A DNA stretch of 64,000 nt, taken from Artocarpus heterophyllus. Taxonomy: Eukaryota > Streptophyta > Magnoliopsida > Rosales > Moraceae. Below are positions 35,557 to 47,104 of the stretch, in pieces. Under the pieces are notes generated by a model, which worked only from the letters and a program-made list of their open reading frames with translations, did not search any database and was not told the origin of the DNA. Position 1 is the stretch's first letter. Every line of letters begins with the position of its first letter. A program made the translations under genes and the position numbers. The stretch is from NCBI GenBank assembly GCA_025403435.1, contig CM046330.1, positions 16,514,239 to 16,578,238 on the forward strand, read 5' to 3'.

Positions 35557-38375
35557 TATGGGGTTGATCGATCAATCTTATCAAATATGGATACAACATG
35601 GTGAGGATGTTCCAAGCTCATCATCAACAGTGAAGGGAAATGTCCATGTTAGACATGTTGAAGATGAAGATGATGATAGTAAAATGGTTGACATGATGCA
35701 TAATATAGAAAAATGCTTAGTGTGCCTGATGGAGTTATTTGCTACAATGATAGATGATACGAAAATCTGACTATTGTATAGCAAGTGTACAACATATACC
35801 AAATTATCTAGTTTAATTAGATAATGGAATTTGAAGGCATCAAGTGGGTGGTCGAATTCAAGTTGGATTGGACTTTCAAAATTTTTACATGATGCACTTT
35901 TAGATAATTATAAAGTGTCAGTAACCATATATGAGGCAAAGAAGACGTTGAGTACTTTAAGAATGAATGAGATAAGATACACGTTTGTCTCACTGATTGT
36001 GTGCTACAACTAAAAGAATGTGACGACTTAGATGAATGACTAGTTTGCAATATATACTCTAGGTAGACGAAAACTAAGAAACCACCAAATGAAAGAAAAG
36101 TTGCATTAGCATATGTGTTGTGGTACAACCCAATAAAACGACGTTTGAATTGATTATTTTAGAATATAGATCATATAAAGAATTTAAATTAGTACCATAG
36201 TAGGAGGTTAGTGATGGCATGTGGAAGGATCCAACTAATTAGCCACAATGAAAGACATTTGATGAGGAGAATCCAAAATTTGGTTGAGAACCAAAGAATC
36301 TTCACCTTGTTTTATCGGTCGATGGAATGAATTCTCATAGTAATTTTGATAGCAAGCATAGTGCTTGGCTTTCACATTTATCAACTACAATGTTTCACCC
36401 AACTATTGCATGAAGCAAAATTTCTTAATGTTAACTTTATTAATCATTGGACCTAATCAATCAAGAAATTACATTGAAATGTACTTGGAACCATTGATCG
36501 ATTACTTGAGGAGATTGTGAGAAAGTGAGATAGAAGTTTGAGATTTTTTCATGAAAAGACTTTCACACTCTGAGAAATGTTGATGTGGACTATTTATGAA
36601 TTCCCTAATATGGAAACCTATCCAAAGACTTAGCCAAGAGTTCAATAGATTTCTGTTTGCATGTCGGAGACATCTTTATTTCGGTTGAAGTATAATAGAC
36701 AATCTACGATGGCCCTTAGTATGGTTTTTGCCAATGAATCATCGTTACCATAGACTAAAGAAGGCCTTTAATGGCAAAATTAAAGAAAGACAAACTCCAA
36801 AGATTTTGACAGGTCAACAAGTGTTTGAGACGATTGAGAATGTAAAAGTGCTTTTTGGAAAAAGGAAACATAAAAAGAATGAGTCGGTGGGATGACCTTG
36901 CAAAAATAAATTAATTTTCTTCCAACTTCCATATTGGAGTACTTTTTTTTTTCTTCGCCATTACTTAGCTGTCCTACATATTGAGAAGAACATTTATAAA
37001 TCGATCGTGGGTGTGTTGTTTAACATCCCTAGTAAAATAAACACGATCTCAATGTACGATTGGATTTTGTTGATATAAATATTAGAGATAATTTGACTCC
37101 TAAAAAAGGGTGCGCTTGAACTTACGTGCCTCCGATAAATTACATATTATCAAAATAAGAGACTAACAAACTTTGTGAATGGTTTGCTTTAGTCAAAGTT
37201 CCAAAAGGGTATATCTTTTAACTTCAAAAACTTAGTGATGATGAAGGACTTGAAGCTTATTAGCATGAATACATGTAATTGTCACACTTTAATGTAATAA
37301 TTGTTGCCAATGGTTTTGTATAGAGTTTTGATGAAGGAGGTGAGATTTTTGTTTCTTCTTCAAATTTATATACTCCAAGTTGATATATCTAATAATGCTA
37401 CATATAGTACAAGTAGAATTAATGTAGACCTTATGCATGATTGAAAAGTACTTTCTACCAACGTTCTTCAACATTATGATTCATCTAACAATGCACTCAG
37501 TATGCAAAGTTAGACTTTATGGGATGATGTTCTTGAGATGGATGTACCCTTTCAAAAGATATATGAAAATTTTGAAGGGTTATGCTAAGAATCGAAATAG
37601 GCCGAAGGATTATATTGTAGAAACTTACATAGCCAAAGAAAGTCATCATTAAGCCCAAAGCTAAATCTTCAAGTACTCCTTTGTCGATTTCTCACAAGGG
37701 ATAGAAGCATGCTTATCTTTATGTTTTACACAATGCCCATGAGATAGACTCACTCATAGAGGTCCACATGAAGCAAATGAAAGATGCAAACTCCAAAATG
37801 AGAAGAAATAAGAAGTGATTGAAAGATGAATACGACTAGACTTCTAAAAAGTGGATAAGATCACATATATATGCCATGACCCATGAGTCTCAAAACAAAG
37901 GTGTCTCACAATACTTGATTAAGTTGGCCAGAGGATCCTTATCAACTATCATGAGATATACTTCGTACTCAATTAATAGTCATACCTTCTACATTCGCAA
38001 GAAATGAAAACACTTGGTCCAAAATAATGATGTGTGTCTTCGTGCCAATTCTATACATGTTCTCTATACAAAAGACAAGAATAACATGTTCGGAACAATG
38101 ATCTACTAGGATTTTATTGAGAACATAGGGAAGCTTGACTATTGTAGACTACAAGTGATACTTTTCAAGTACAAGTGGGCTGACAATAACTACGTAAAAG
38201 TTGATAGTTATAATGCTGGACTTTAGAAGATTAGGCTACAAGAATGATCCTTTCATCGTGGTGTCACAAGCAAAACAAGCCTTTTTATATAACCGATCCT
38301 AAGGAATTGGAGTTGTCATTAGTCGTACTAATGAAGTCAAGAGCAGTTCATGATGGTGATGAGGATGATGACTAG
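35557..38375 (+). pseudogene. CACTA TNP2-type transposase fossil
   Basis: Plus-strand blocks follow the TNP2 order: SYQIWIQHGED (35580), GWSNSSWIGLSKFLHDALL with YEAKKTLSTL (35840-35965), LSVDGMNSHSNFDSKHSAW (about 36310), LDFVDINIRDNLTPKKGAL (about 37060), KNLVMMKDLKLISMN (about 37225), a DUF4218-like stretch FLPTFFNIMIHLTMHS and FLRWMYPFKRYMKILKGY (37437-37652), and a DUF4216-like end (about 38090-38300). Stops and frameshifts occur in every block. The N-terminus is cut off exactly at the CACTA end at 35550, so that element probably inserted here. Confidence 0.85.
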
Positions 38376-39140
38376 TCTGCATATTCGATATGTTTGTTGT
38401 TTATTAACATCAATTTCTTATTACTGTGCATATTTGTTAATTTGAAGTTTTATATTTATATTTATGTTATATATTAGTTTTTTAAAATATTTATTTTACA
38501 AATGTGTCATGTTATTATTCCGCCATTAGTGACTTGTGAATTATTATTTTTGTTCCTTATTCATTTCTATAAAAATAAGTTTTGCTACATGCTTCCTTAC
38601 ATAAATATCCTTTTTCCTATAATCATAAAAATATTCTCATAAAAAATTCTTACAAACATATTTTTCTACTTGATCCCCAAAATAGGGACCAAAACGAAAT
38701 GTTTTGCCCCACTTTGTTTTTAGTTCTCATTGTTTGGGCCTTTTTTATTATTATTTTACTTTTTCATTGTTATGTCGTTTTCTCTATTAAAATAATTTTT
38801 TTCAAATACATCCGTGTTTATTATATAGTTTCATTTTCTAAATGTCCCTAATGACAGAAGGTTTAAGCAACATGTCTACAGCCTAGCATGCACATGCTTC
38901 CTGTTGTGAAATCATAACCTGTTCAGCGGAGATATTCCATGTTTAACTCCCTTGATATGTGGAATTATAGGCTAATTCTATAGCTAATATTGGTTGAGTT
39001 TACAAAGGTGAAGGCTTCTAAAGGTTCTTCAATTACAAATCTTGAGTTAGAGAAGCAGTTTTGATACCAACGCCTGCTATGAAACTGACGTCCAACAGAG
39101 GGGTTCAGCGTACCATTCCACGATTTATCTTGTGGACCTT
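38376..39140. other. AT-rich spacer
   Basis: No CACTA terminus is visible here although the TNP2 fossil should be followed by one, so its right end has decayed. A small frame at 38582-38851 has no recognisable domain. Confidence 0.3.
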
Positions 39141-40290
39141 TTAGCGTGCACTAAGAATGGATTTCAAAAACATATTTATCAGTTCTGTCATTTGACTAGC
39201 GGTTTCTCTTTGAGCATCTGCATTATGACTCAAGAAATTACACAATTGGAAAACATAAACAGCCATTAAATTTATCAAAGTTGGGATAAAAATCACCTGC
39301 AAATGATTTCCTATTTTAGCAGCCGACCTGTCTGTCTGTCGAACATTTGGAATGCACGGATCCACTTTTGCAAAACAATCCAATCAGCCGTCTAGACGTT
39401 TGTGCAGTAGATAGATAGTGACGCAATCAAGTTCGTGGCTAACTTATTCAACAGAGAAAGTATATCTTGTTCACATCCACAAGAGTAGGCAAGTACACAT
39501 AGAAAATAGAAAATAAAATAAATAACTAGATGAGTGTATAAAATGTAAACCTTGTATACACAAGAAGAAAAATGGTTCTTTTTGAGAAAAGTTTGAATAA
39601 AAATAGAAAAATAACTCAAACAAGAAAATCCACAATAACATAAGACAAACAACTCAATAACTAGTGGACAATTAGTTGCCTTCACAACCCATTACGTTAG
39701 CTTCGGCACCTTCCTTCCCCAATGCTGCATAATGTCCAAACTAAACCTTGAAGACTGAGATAGCAACTAGTCCTTGTGCTTAAACAAAGTGTTTTGATCT
39801 TAAAAAATTCTCTTCCTGCGCAAATTTTCTTGTTTGATGGCATAAGCTCAGTTTCTTCCTCTTGACCAAAGCTATAACCTTCATTATTAGATTCATTTAT
39901 TGTGGTTTCCCTGATCAAACAAGAGGTTACCAAGGAACCATGCATGGCACTGAATAGGTAGCCCCCACCAGCAGTTTGCCTTATCTCGACATGATCATAT
40001 CTGGTCATGCCTTCCAAATGAACAATACATAATTTTTTCATAACGACGGGCACAAATTTAATTAGGCAACATCTAATGTTCAAAGAAAAATCCTCCATTT
40101 GGGGTGCTAAATCTGGATCATGTGCATGGTATAGGCTGAAATAGTAACATGCTTCCTCCGATACTTCCATAATATAAATATTATTAGGATCGAACACCAA
40201 GCAAGAATCCACATCTATTACCATAGAAGGAGTTTTATCTACTCCAGGAAACCATCAACGGATGAATATACAGAGGAACCACTCTTTTTA
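39141..40290 (-). pseudogene. Unidentified host gene fragment, 3' exons
   Basis: The frame at 40224-39697 encodes a normal-looking globular protein stretch including [35 protein letters not shown] and [20 protein letters not shown]. Candidate downstream exons read DCFAKVDPCIPNVRQTDRSA (ending at a CAG/GTGATT donor at 39297) and a last exon starting at 39217 after ATGCAG. I do not recognise the family. The exon upstream lies within 100 bp of the retrotransposon LTR at 40332, so the gene's 5' part should be beyond 49486, where a short minus-strand frame WSRGWGELPMK followed by GTACTT (about 49590-49550) is a possible upstream exon. Expressed or broken status cannot be decided from sequence. Confidence 0.45.
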
Positions 40291-40331
40291 GAATCCAGAA
40301 GAAAGAAAAAGCTAAAATTTAATATAAAAAA

Positions 40332-42696
40332 TGTAACGCCTTTATATGGGGGTTAACAGTTTTTAATGAGATAAAATAAAAATCAAAAATAAAAGTAAAA
40401 CCTTAAAAATAAAGTTGCCCGGGGCTTAAATAAAAACTCTCAATATCAAAAATAAAAATATAATCGACAAATAATCCACAGTTTAATGTAGCACCTTAAA
40501 TTTAATATTATAAACTGTCGTCATCATCATTTTAACCCTCAACGCATTGTAATACAGTCACAGAAAGTAACAATTGATGCTTACATTATCATGAAAAACA
40601 TTCTCAACAATTGAAGCAGTCCCAATGTAATATAGCTACATCACTTCCTCAACTATTTTTCCCGTAGCCACCTCACACTTAGTGAGTCCTGAAAAGATAA
40701 AAATATAAGGGAATGAGCGACACTATTCTCAGTAGAGAAAACCATTACTCACCTTTAGGTTTTTATCATTACCACATTAAAACCTGCATGGTTAGTTAAT
40801 AATTATCATTATCCAGATTATAAGATTTATTATAATCATATTCTGTGGATACCATAGTTAATCATTACCGAGTTTCATACATATACATATATACAAATAT
40901 TATAGTTCATCATTATTCCTAGGTACCCACGTTCAATAGAGTATCACTCAACTCATCGAAACCCAAAATGGCGTGCTTGATCACCCTCTAAAAATTCCAA
41001 GGGTGTTCCGGTGAGGGGACATCAAGCCCTGAGTCCTCACCAAGTTGATTCCTGTACAGTGTGTTCTGGGACTTTCAACCCAAGGAAGCGTCATCACCTT
41101 CCTCCTATTTTACCTTTTAGGGTATTCATGCCCAAGGACGTAACCGCCGCCCTCTTCATGTCTCACCATTTCTCTATATTAAATCATTATTAATAGAGTC
41201 AGTTTTACTAACCATGCTTCTCAATTTATAACATGTGTCAATTCATTATGTTCCTCACCGTACAATACAAGACGAGTCCATGTCATAGTTTTATATGTGA
41301 CACTCATATAATATCAGTTCCACATAGATATATATATATATTGCGACAAAACAATCAATTTTAATTCTATAAAAACCTCACAAAAGATGAGTAATAGAAT
41401 CCCTACCTTTCAAGCTTATCAACAATCTTTTAATCCTGGAATCAATTAACGTTAGCTCCATACTCCTTTGATCCTAAGGCGTGTATAAGGACAATTAAAA
41501 CTAAAGCACAACATACAACTACATTCATAAATAAATCATGTGTAAACCAATCTTACTAGTATGCCACTAAAGCTTTTATGTAAATCTCTTTTGAATACCC
41601 CAATAAACAATTTTGTCTTAACACAATATAAAATGTGAACAAGTAATCTATATGTTTTAGTCCCTAATAAGATTCATCAATCACTTAGGATAATTTTGGA
41701 AAGGTTGCAAGACATTAAAGAATTAGGTGGTGAGCAAAAATGGGTTCTTGGTTCAGGTCGGCAGCTGATATACCATAATAAACTGGCAGGTTTACTAGTT
41801 TTCAATCCGAAAATTGAATAATTCTTAGAAAATAAAATATAACTCTGATTTAGGTTTATGATAGCTCGTTAGAAAGCTTAGGATGCTACTTTTCAAATAT
41901 GCAAACCAATTCATAAAATTCATTTTAATTTAATTCCAGAATTTCAAGAAATAGCCACTGCCCATAGAGGTATTACAAAGTTTAACAATATAAATTTTCT
42001 GTCTAGGGCATATACACTTAGACTTTATACATATGCTCTAAAATAGCAACAAACATATATTTAGGTTTAAGAACGCAAATTTGAATAATCCTTTAGTATA
42101 AAAGAAAATTTATAAATGAAAGACTAAATTTGTTCATAAGATTCTAACCTCGGATTATGGTTAGTTGGAAGCTTGAAATGGCTTCAAAACAGGTTCTTTT
42201 ACTTTGGTATGACTGAAATTCTTGCTCAAATGGAGGTGATGGTGGCTGATTTTTATGGCTGCCTTGAAGAAGTTCTCTAAGTATTTTGCTTCAGCAAAGA
42301 AATGAGAAGAAGAGTGTGGGAACCGTGGAAGAGAAAGGAAGAAAAGATGAAGTCTTTGAAGAGAAGTGATAGAAACAATTATGGAGGAGACATGTTGAAG
42401 CATGTCACGGAGGAAATAAAGAAAATGAGGGTCAAGAGTAGCTGGAAAAGATATCCTTATGTCTCATCTAAAGACTTTAACACACATAATGCCAATATGA
42501 CATTTTTGAGATTTATTAGAAGTTCTAAGGCTTTTTAGTAAACATACTAAATAAATATAGGAGAATTTTAGAAAATTTAAAAATAGATAAAAATAAATAT
42601 TATAAAATAAATTTAAATGAAGCAATTTTTTTTTTATATTCACTAAAAATTAATTTAATTACCTTAATACCCGTTAGGAGAATAACGGGTGTCACA
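40332..42696 (-). repeat. 3' LTR (2,365 bp)
   Basis: It pairs with 47105-49481 at roughly 97-98% identity by eye, so the insertion is young. A 78-codon plus-strand frame (42302-42538) is present in both LTR copies but shows no domain. It lacks the second copy of a 12-bp word (AAGTCCTCACCA) that is duplicated near 47810 in the other LTR. Confidence 0.9.
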
Positions 42697-42735
42697 GCTC
42701 TACCCCCCTTAAAGAAATTTCGTCCTCGAAATTTC
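42697..42735 (-). other. Polypurine tract and vestigial pol end
   Basis: The element strand reads AATTTCGAGGACGAAATTTC then TTTAAGGGGGGTAGAGC, directly against the 3' LTR. The first part is the usual C-terminal coding end of gypsy pol, the only trace of the ancestral polyprotein. Confidence 0.8.
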
Positions 42736-43657
42736 AATTCTAGCAATACTAGTAAAAATTTTGATTCCATTATGATTCCAATTCCGAGTCTAAACCGTTA
42801 ATGTTGTTTGTCCTCCAAATTTAAGTCATCGTATCTCCACTTGGTTACTTGCATAATAAATCTTACTCTAAATTCTAAATCCCTCAATGAGAGTATTTCT
42901 GACAAGTTTAAACTTATAACACTGTATAATGGTCTAGGAATCTGATCAGACATATATATTGACCATACCATGATTCCAGTCCTTCATTGTCCATGGACTG
43001 TGATTTACAATCACATTTAAGGAGATTGCTAGAGAAATTTTATATACTTCATTTTTAGGTTCCTTTTCCTTTTTGAGTAAGGAAAAGTCAAATATATTTG
43101 ATTTCATGCCTCAACTAATAAACTAAAACATAATCATAAAACATATATCACAAACACTTCTATTCAAAACCATACATTAAACTTATTCATAGAGATATTA
43201 AACGGAATCTCAGAGTTGCAGACAAACCCGACATATTTTTCATTAAACAGCTATCCTCATGACACAAACATTCAATCCAAATAATATACTCATATTTCAT
43301 ATGGAATATCCCCATAACTGACTTTGGTACTTCTACATAATATTAACAGAATATTACACATTACAAACATGATATGGATACGTTTCGAGAGTACAAGGCA
43401 CTCCGTATACCAGCTATCCATATCTTGCATGCTTAGGGAATACAAAAACATCGATAAACAAAAGATCGGACCTTAAGTAGGATGCGTTTTGAGAGCATCA
43501 AGTACTCCGTATCCAGCCATCCCGGCATTAGGCTCAATGAATCTAAAAGATTGAACAACGATGTACCACAAGAAACATAGAATACAAGGTAAACGGTTAT
43601 TCGTAACACACGAAATATGGACACACATGCCTACATGCCATAGATAAAACCAAAAGA
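42736..43657 (-). other. Non-coding 3' part of the retrotransposon body
   Basis: AT-rich sequence. Two similar phrases (GTTTCGAGAGTACAAGGCACTCCGTATACCAGC near 43382 and GTTTTGAGAGCATCAAGTACTCCGTATCCAGC near 43487) form a degenerate 105-bp-spaced repeat. No coding frame is supported. Confidence 0.4.
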
Positions 43658-44346
43658 TTACAGATGGAGATTCAAATCAATTGGCCGCTCCCAGCTTTCC
43701 CTTTCCCATTTAAGCTTGGATGTTGCAGTGTCGGATTCTGGATGTATAATTTGCATTTTATCTATCAATTCCTCAGCTGTTGAAGCAGTAACAAAGATTT
43801 GTCTCTCCGATTCTGTAGTGATGTTTTCTTCCACAGCGTAATCTAGAAATTTCAAAAGACCGTTATAAAAACTATTTACATTCAGCAGTCCCAAAGGTTT
43901 GGAATAAAAGCCCAACAATTGGCCACAAGCGACTACGAATATTTCCTCAAGAGTACCTAGACCACCAGGTAATGCTATAAAAGCATCAGAATTATAGATT
44001 ATATCTTTAAAATTTCTAGGGATGCTCCTGACTCCTTTTCCCTTACCTATGGTTCCTTATAAAGGTTTCCTTCAGCTGGAATATGAGGCCAAATTCCTAC
44101 AACTGTAGCGTCACCAGACCTAGCTGCTAGCGCCATATTTTCCATCATTTTTATACTACCACCCCCATAGATTATGTTAATCTTCCTGCGTGTTAGGACT
44201 TGCCATAAGTGATTTGCAGCTTCTAAATAAGCTTTATCTTTTCCAAGGCTAGAACCACAAAAGACAAAGACATTCTTTATTTTCTTCGTGGACTGGGAGG
44301 TAGACATATTTGGTTTATATAAGTGGTTGATTAATGTCTGCTCCAC
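43658..44346 (-). pseudogene. LOG-like cytokinin riboside monophosphate phosphoribohydrolase, frameshifted
   Basis: The first frame (44346-44047) carries VFVFCGSSLGKDKAYLEAA and INIIYGGGSIKMM; after a frameshift near 44048 the second frame (to 43658) carries DAFIALPGGLGTLEE, PLGLLNVNSFYNGLLKFLDY and TAEELIDKM. These are the LOG-family nucleotide-binding and PGGxGTxxE blocks in the right order, in one piece without introns, whereas plant LOG genes are split, so it looks like a reverse-transcribed copy. The family releases active cytokinin from its riboside monophosphate in the cytosol. The 'MHQRK' region of typical LOGs is shortened or absent. Sequence is well diverged from ordinary plant LOGs. 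As read here it would be truncated near residue 99, unless the frameshift is a sequencing error. Confidence 0.8.
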
Positions 44347-44953
44347 TTAGACTTCGGGCTCTACATGAGATTTTAAAGATGAGAAATACACAAAAAGGGC
44401 TAAAGAGACAGACGAGTAGGTAATGAAAAGGTAATCCAAAGATTTAAACAAAATCTTGTGCGGATAAGAAAGTAAGATAAGGAGATTGATAATTTACAGA
44501 AAATCTAATTCACTTTTTGAAAAAGATTAGACTCTAATTGTATAACTTTTGACAATTGAGAACAGTTTGACAGAAGACCCTCTTGACACAACTGTAGACC
44601 TTTTGATAAATATACACCGAGTCTAGAAATTCAATATAAACGACAAATACTGTAGAACTTTTGAAATTTGAGACACAAATCTTGAAATAACTGGATAAGT
44701 TTTTTCAAAATTCAAACATGTTACTGTACCGTATGTGACGTGTCTGATAAGATAATATATTTTATTATATATATATTTAAGAAAATCATAAATTAAATGA
44801 GATATTAACACTTACTGTATCAATCTAATAATCATAATTTTTTCAAACACAAAAGCAAATATTCTGAGTAAAAGAAAAACACAAACTGTTGAACATCAGC
44901 TAAAATTGCTTCAAATAAGCAAAGACTATAAATAACCTTTATAGAGCGATGAC
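44347..44953 (-). other. Intergenic stretch between the two captured ORFs
   Basis: AT-rich, non-coding, about 600 bp. A CTATAAATAACC word on the plus strand near 44928 is not in the coding orientation. Confidence 0.35.
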
Positions 44954-45475
44954 TTATTCCCCATCCAGTTTTCTTATGGCTTGGCAAATAGGATCTAGAA
45001 ATACCATATTCCTGAGGCGTTGTCTTTCTGCATAAAATTTAGGCCAGAGTTTAAAAATAGCTCCTTGAACATATCCACTAGGGTGACCGTGAAGAGGAGG
45101 ATGGATGCTATCTAAGTTCTCCTTTGAAAGTCCATCCCTACAAAACCTTATTTTATCCTCTCTATTCGTAGACATATAACCAGGTGAAGTACATTTACCG
45201 TTACAATTTTGTCTTCCACATTTGTTACAAGCGACCACGATGGCACGAGCTCTTCTTTTCATTGCACTACGACTGGTACCTGTTTCTGGTAAACTGACAT
45301 CTTGACTGAAGTCACTCGGACGGATCTTCCCCTCTATCAACATTCTCACATCACAAGGGATGCCAAAACGCATAAGAATCCACAGCCGAGTAATCCTAGC
45401 CTTGTATTTCTTTCTGAGAATCTTTTGGGAGAGTGATGGGAAATACTTTCTCAGGTGTTGGTACTTTGGGTCCAT
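44954..45475 (-). CDS. Intact 173-residue basic cysteine-rich protein, carlavirus NABP-like (tentative)
   Basis: The ORF starts in the context CATCATGG and is uninterrupted. The N-terminal third has a hydrophobic block RLWILMRFGIPCDVRMLI. The middle is strongly basic (SRSAMKRRARA) and leads into CNKCGRQNCNGKC, a C-X2-C-X4-C-X3-C cluster followed by a PGY turn. A 'hydrophobic GIP-DV block, Arg-rich patch, Cys cluster, PG' layout is that of the small nucleic-acid-binding proteins of carlaviruses and relatives; the C-terminal 60 residues have no counterpart I recognise. The likeness is a motif-level impression only, and a plant gene origin is possible. It sits upstream of the LOG-like copy and downstream of a CT-rich leader (about 45480-45640). 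Confidence 0.5.
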   Translation of the reverse strand: MDPKYQHLRKYFPSLSQKILRKKYKARITRLWILMRFGIPCDVRMLIEGKIRPSDFSQDVSLPETGTSRSAMKRRARAIVVACNKCGRQNCNGKCTSPGYMSTNREDKIRFCRDGLSKENLDSIHPPLHGHPSGYVQGAIFKLWPKFYAERQRLRNMVFLDPICQAIRKLDGE

Positions 45476-47085
45476 GATGAGATGAAAGGAAAGTAAATAG
45501 AAAGGAAAAATTAAGATAGTAAGTTGCAGAATCCTAGAATTCCTTCTTCTTTTAGAGGGAAAGAAGAATTTCTAGTGAAAAAGAAGAGGATTTGCGATTT
45601 AGAAAGAAAATAACAAATTAAGAGAGAAAAAGTGAGCTCAGAGAAATAAGCTCCTATGCATAGTAAACGTATATGTAAACAATAATTAAACCACTGTATA
45701 TGACACGTATAGAGACCACGTAGGAGAGACAGTGTGAGTCAAACTGATTTAGGATTTGGACTAGGCCCAAATGTTCTAAGTTGAAAAGGGTCAGGTTGTT
45801 TCGGGCCTTAACACATTTAGAACGAGTTAAATAACAAATATAAAATTGTAAACCAATTTGTATAAATCTTAAACCCAATTCAAAGCCACTATAGATAAAG
45901 ATAACTATGAACAACAAATCTAATTTAACGACAATCAAGGATCTTCCTGAATGGTATTTAAAATCATTTCATAACAACATAATCTTCTAGTAACTCAATT
46001 AATTTTGTTTTAATCAAAACCTTATTGAACAATGCATACACCCATATGTTATTCATAATACTCAACATCTATCAATGGATTCATCATCATTACTACCAAG
46101 GGTTTAGAATGTGACTAACCTTTAAATCAATACGATTTATGTCTTTCAACATAGATCATATCAATGAACAAAGACACTTGATGTTACTACTTAAGAACAT
46201 CTACAATCCCCACAATTCTACTTATACAATATCTAATTTCCTCATATAACAAAACCTTAGGTAACCAAAAGATTCACATCTAAACATCTAAAACTTAAAC
46301 ATTTTATCGTAATTATCCAAAATTATTATAAGTGCCTTAAGTATTATGATTTACTTAAGGAAACTCCTATTGGTCAATTTTTTTTTTATATTACATCTAT
46401 TCATAAAGATTCACTGATACACTTATATACAATGTACGTAACCAAATATTCCAACTTTGAGATTCATGCATTCTTGCCTTTACACAGTCTCAACAGACCA
46501 AAAGTCTAACGTTTATCTCTCTTAAGATTCAATACCATAGGTTCCCAACTTATCTCATATTCCTCAAATAAATAGAACTTTTAAGAAAAGATATTGACAC
46601 TTATGTACTCTACTGAATCCACACATAATCATTACTTAGGTTTGAATCAATTACGAAAAATTTGGCATATCTATGCCAAACTTTAAAATCAATAAATCAA
46701 GCCTTATATTTCTTATTGTTTTTCACGAGACAAAAGGCTCTTAAATCCTTGCATCTACACAAATTTTTCATTGTTCTATACGAATTAGATATGCTTATAG
46801 ATCCTAATATTATACGAATCTCTCATAAGCATTCTACTTATAAACTCATTCCATATAATTATCATTCCCTCATAACTATTAATACTTTCCTTCTATATAA
46901 TTATTGTACTCATATAACCGTTAGTATTTTCATTCTAGGGTCTTTCCATGTTACATCCTTCTAGACTGTATAAATCAATGTGAAGGTTCATTTCGATGAT
47001 GACAATGAAAATTCAGCTTCAAAACCATCTCAAAAGCATTTTTTTTTTAAAGTGGTGCTACACTCCCTAGGTTAACCGAACCTAG
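45476..47085 (-). other. Leader region of the retrotransposon body
   Basis: About 1.6 kb of AT-rich DNA between the primer site and the first ORF, with no gag-like coding. The last 160 bp before the ORF are pyrimidine-rich on the element strand, like a 5' untranslated leader. A plus-strand frame at 46662-46964 has no domain and opposes the element. Confidence 0.45.
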
Positions 47086-47097
47086 GCTCTGATACCA
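47086..47097 (-). other. Primer-binding site (tRNA-iMet)
   Basis: The element strand reads TGGTATCAGAGC, the exact complement of the 3' end of initiator tRNA-Met, 7 bases after the 5' LTR. Confidence 0.9.
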
Positions 47098-47104
47098 AAA
47101 ATTC

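Noticed and set aside
42161..42538. Overlapping 78- and 80-codon ORFs, repeated at 48941-49324
   Set aside because: They lie inside both LTR copies, are on opposite strands of each other, and show no domain. Their conservation is explained by LTR identity.
46662..46964. 100-codon plus-strand ORF in the cargo retrotransposon
   Set aside because: It opposes the element, is AT-biased and has no domain. Non-coding leader is the better reading.
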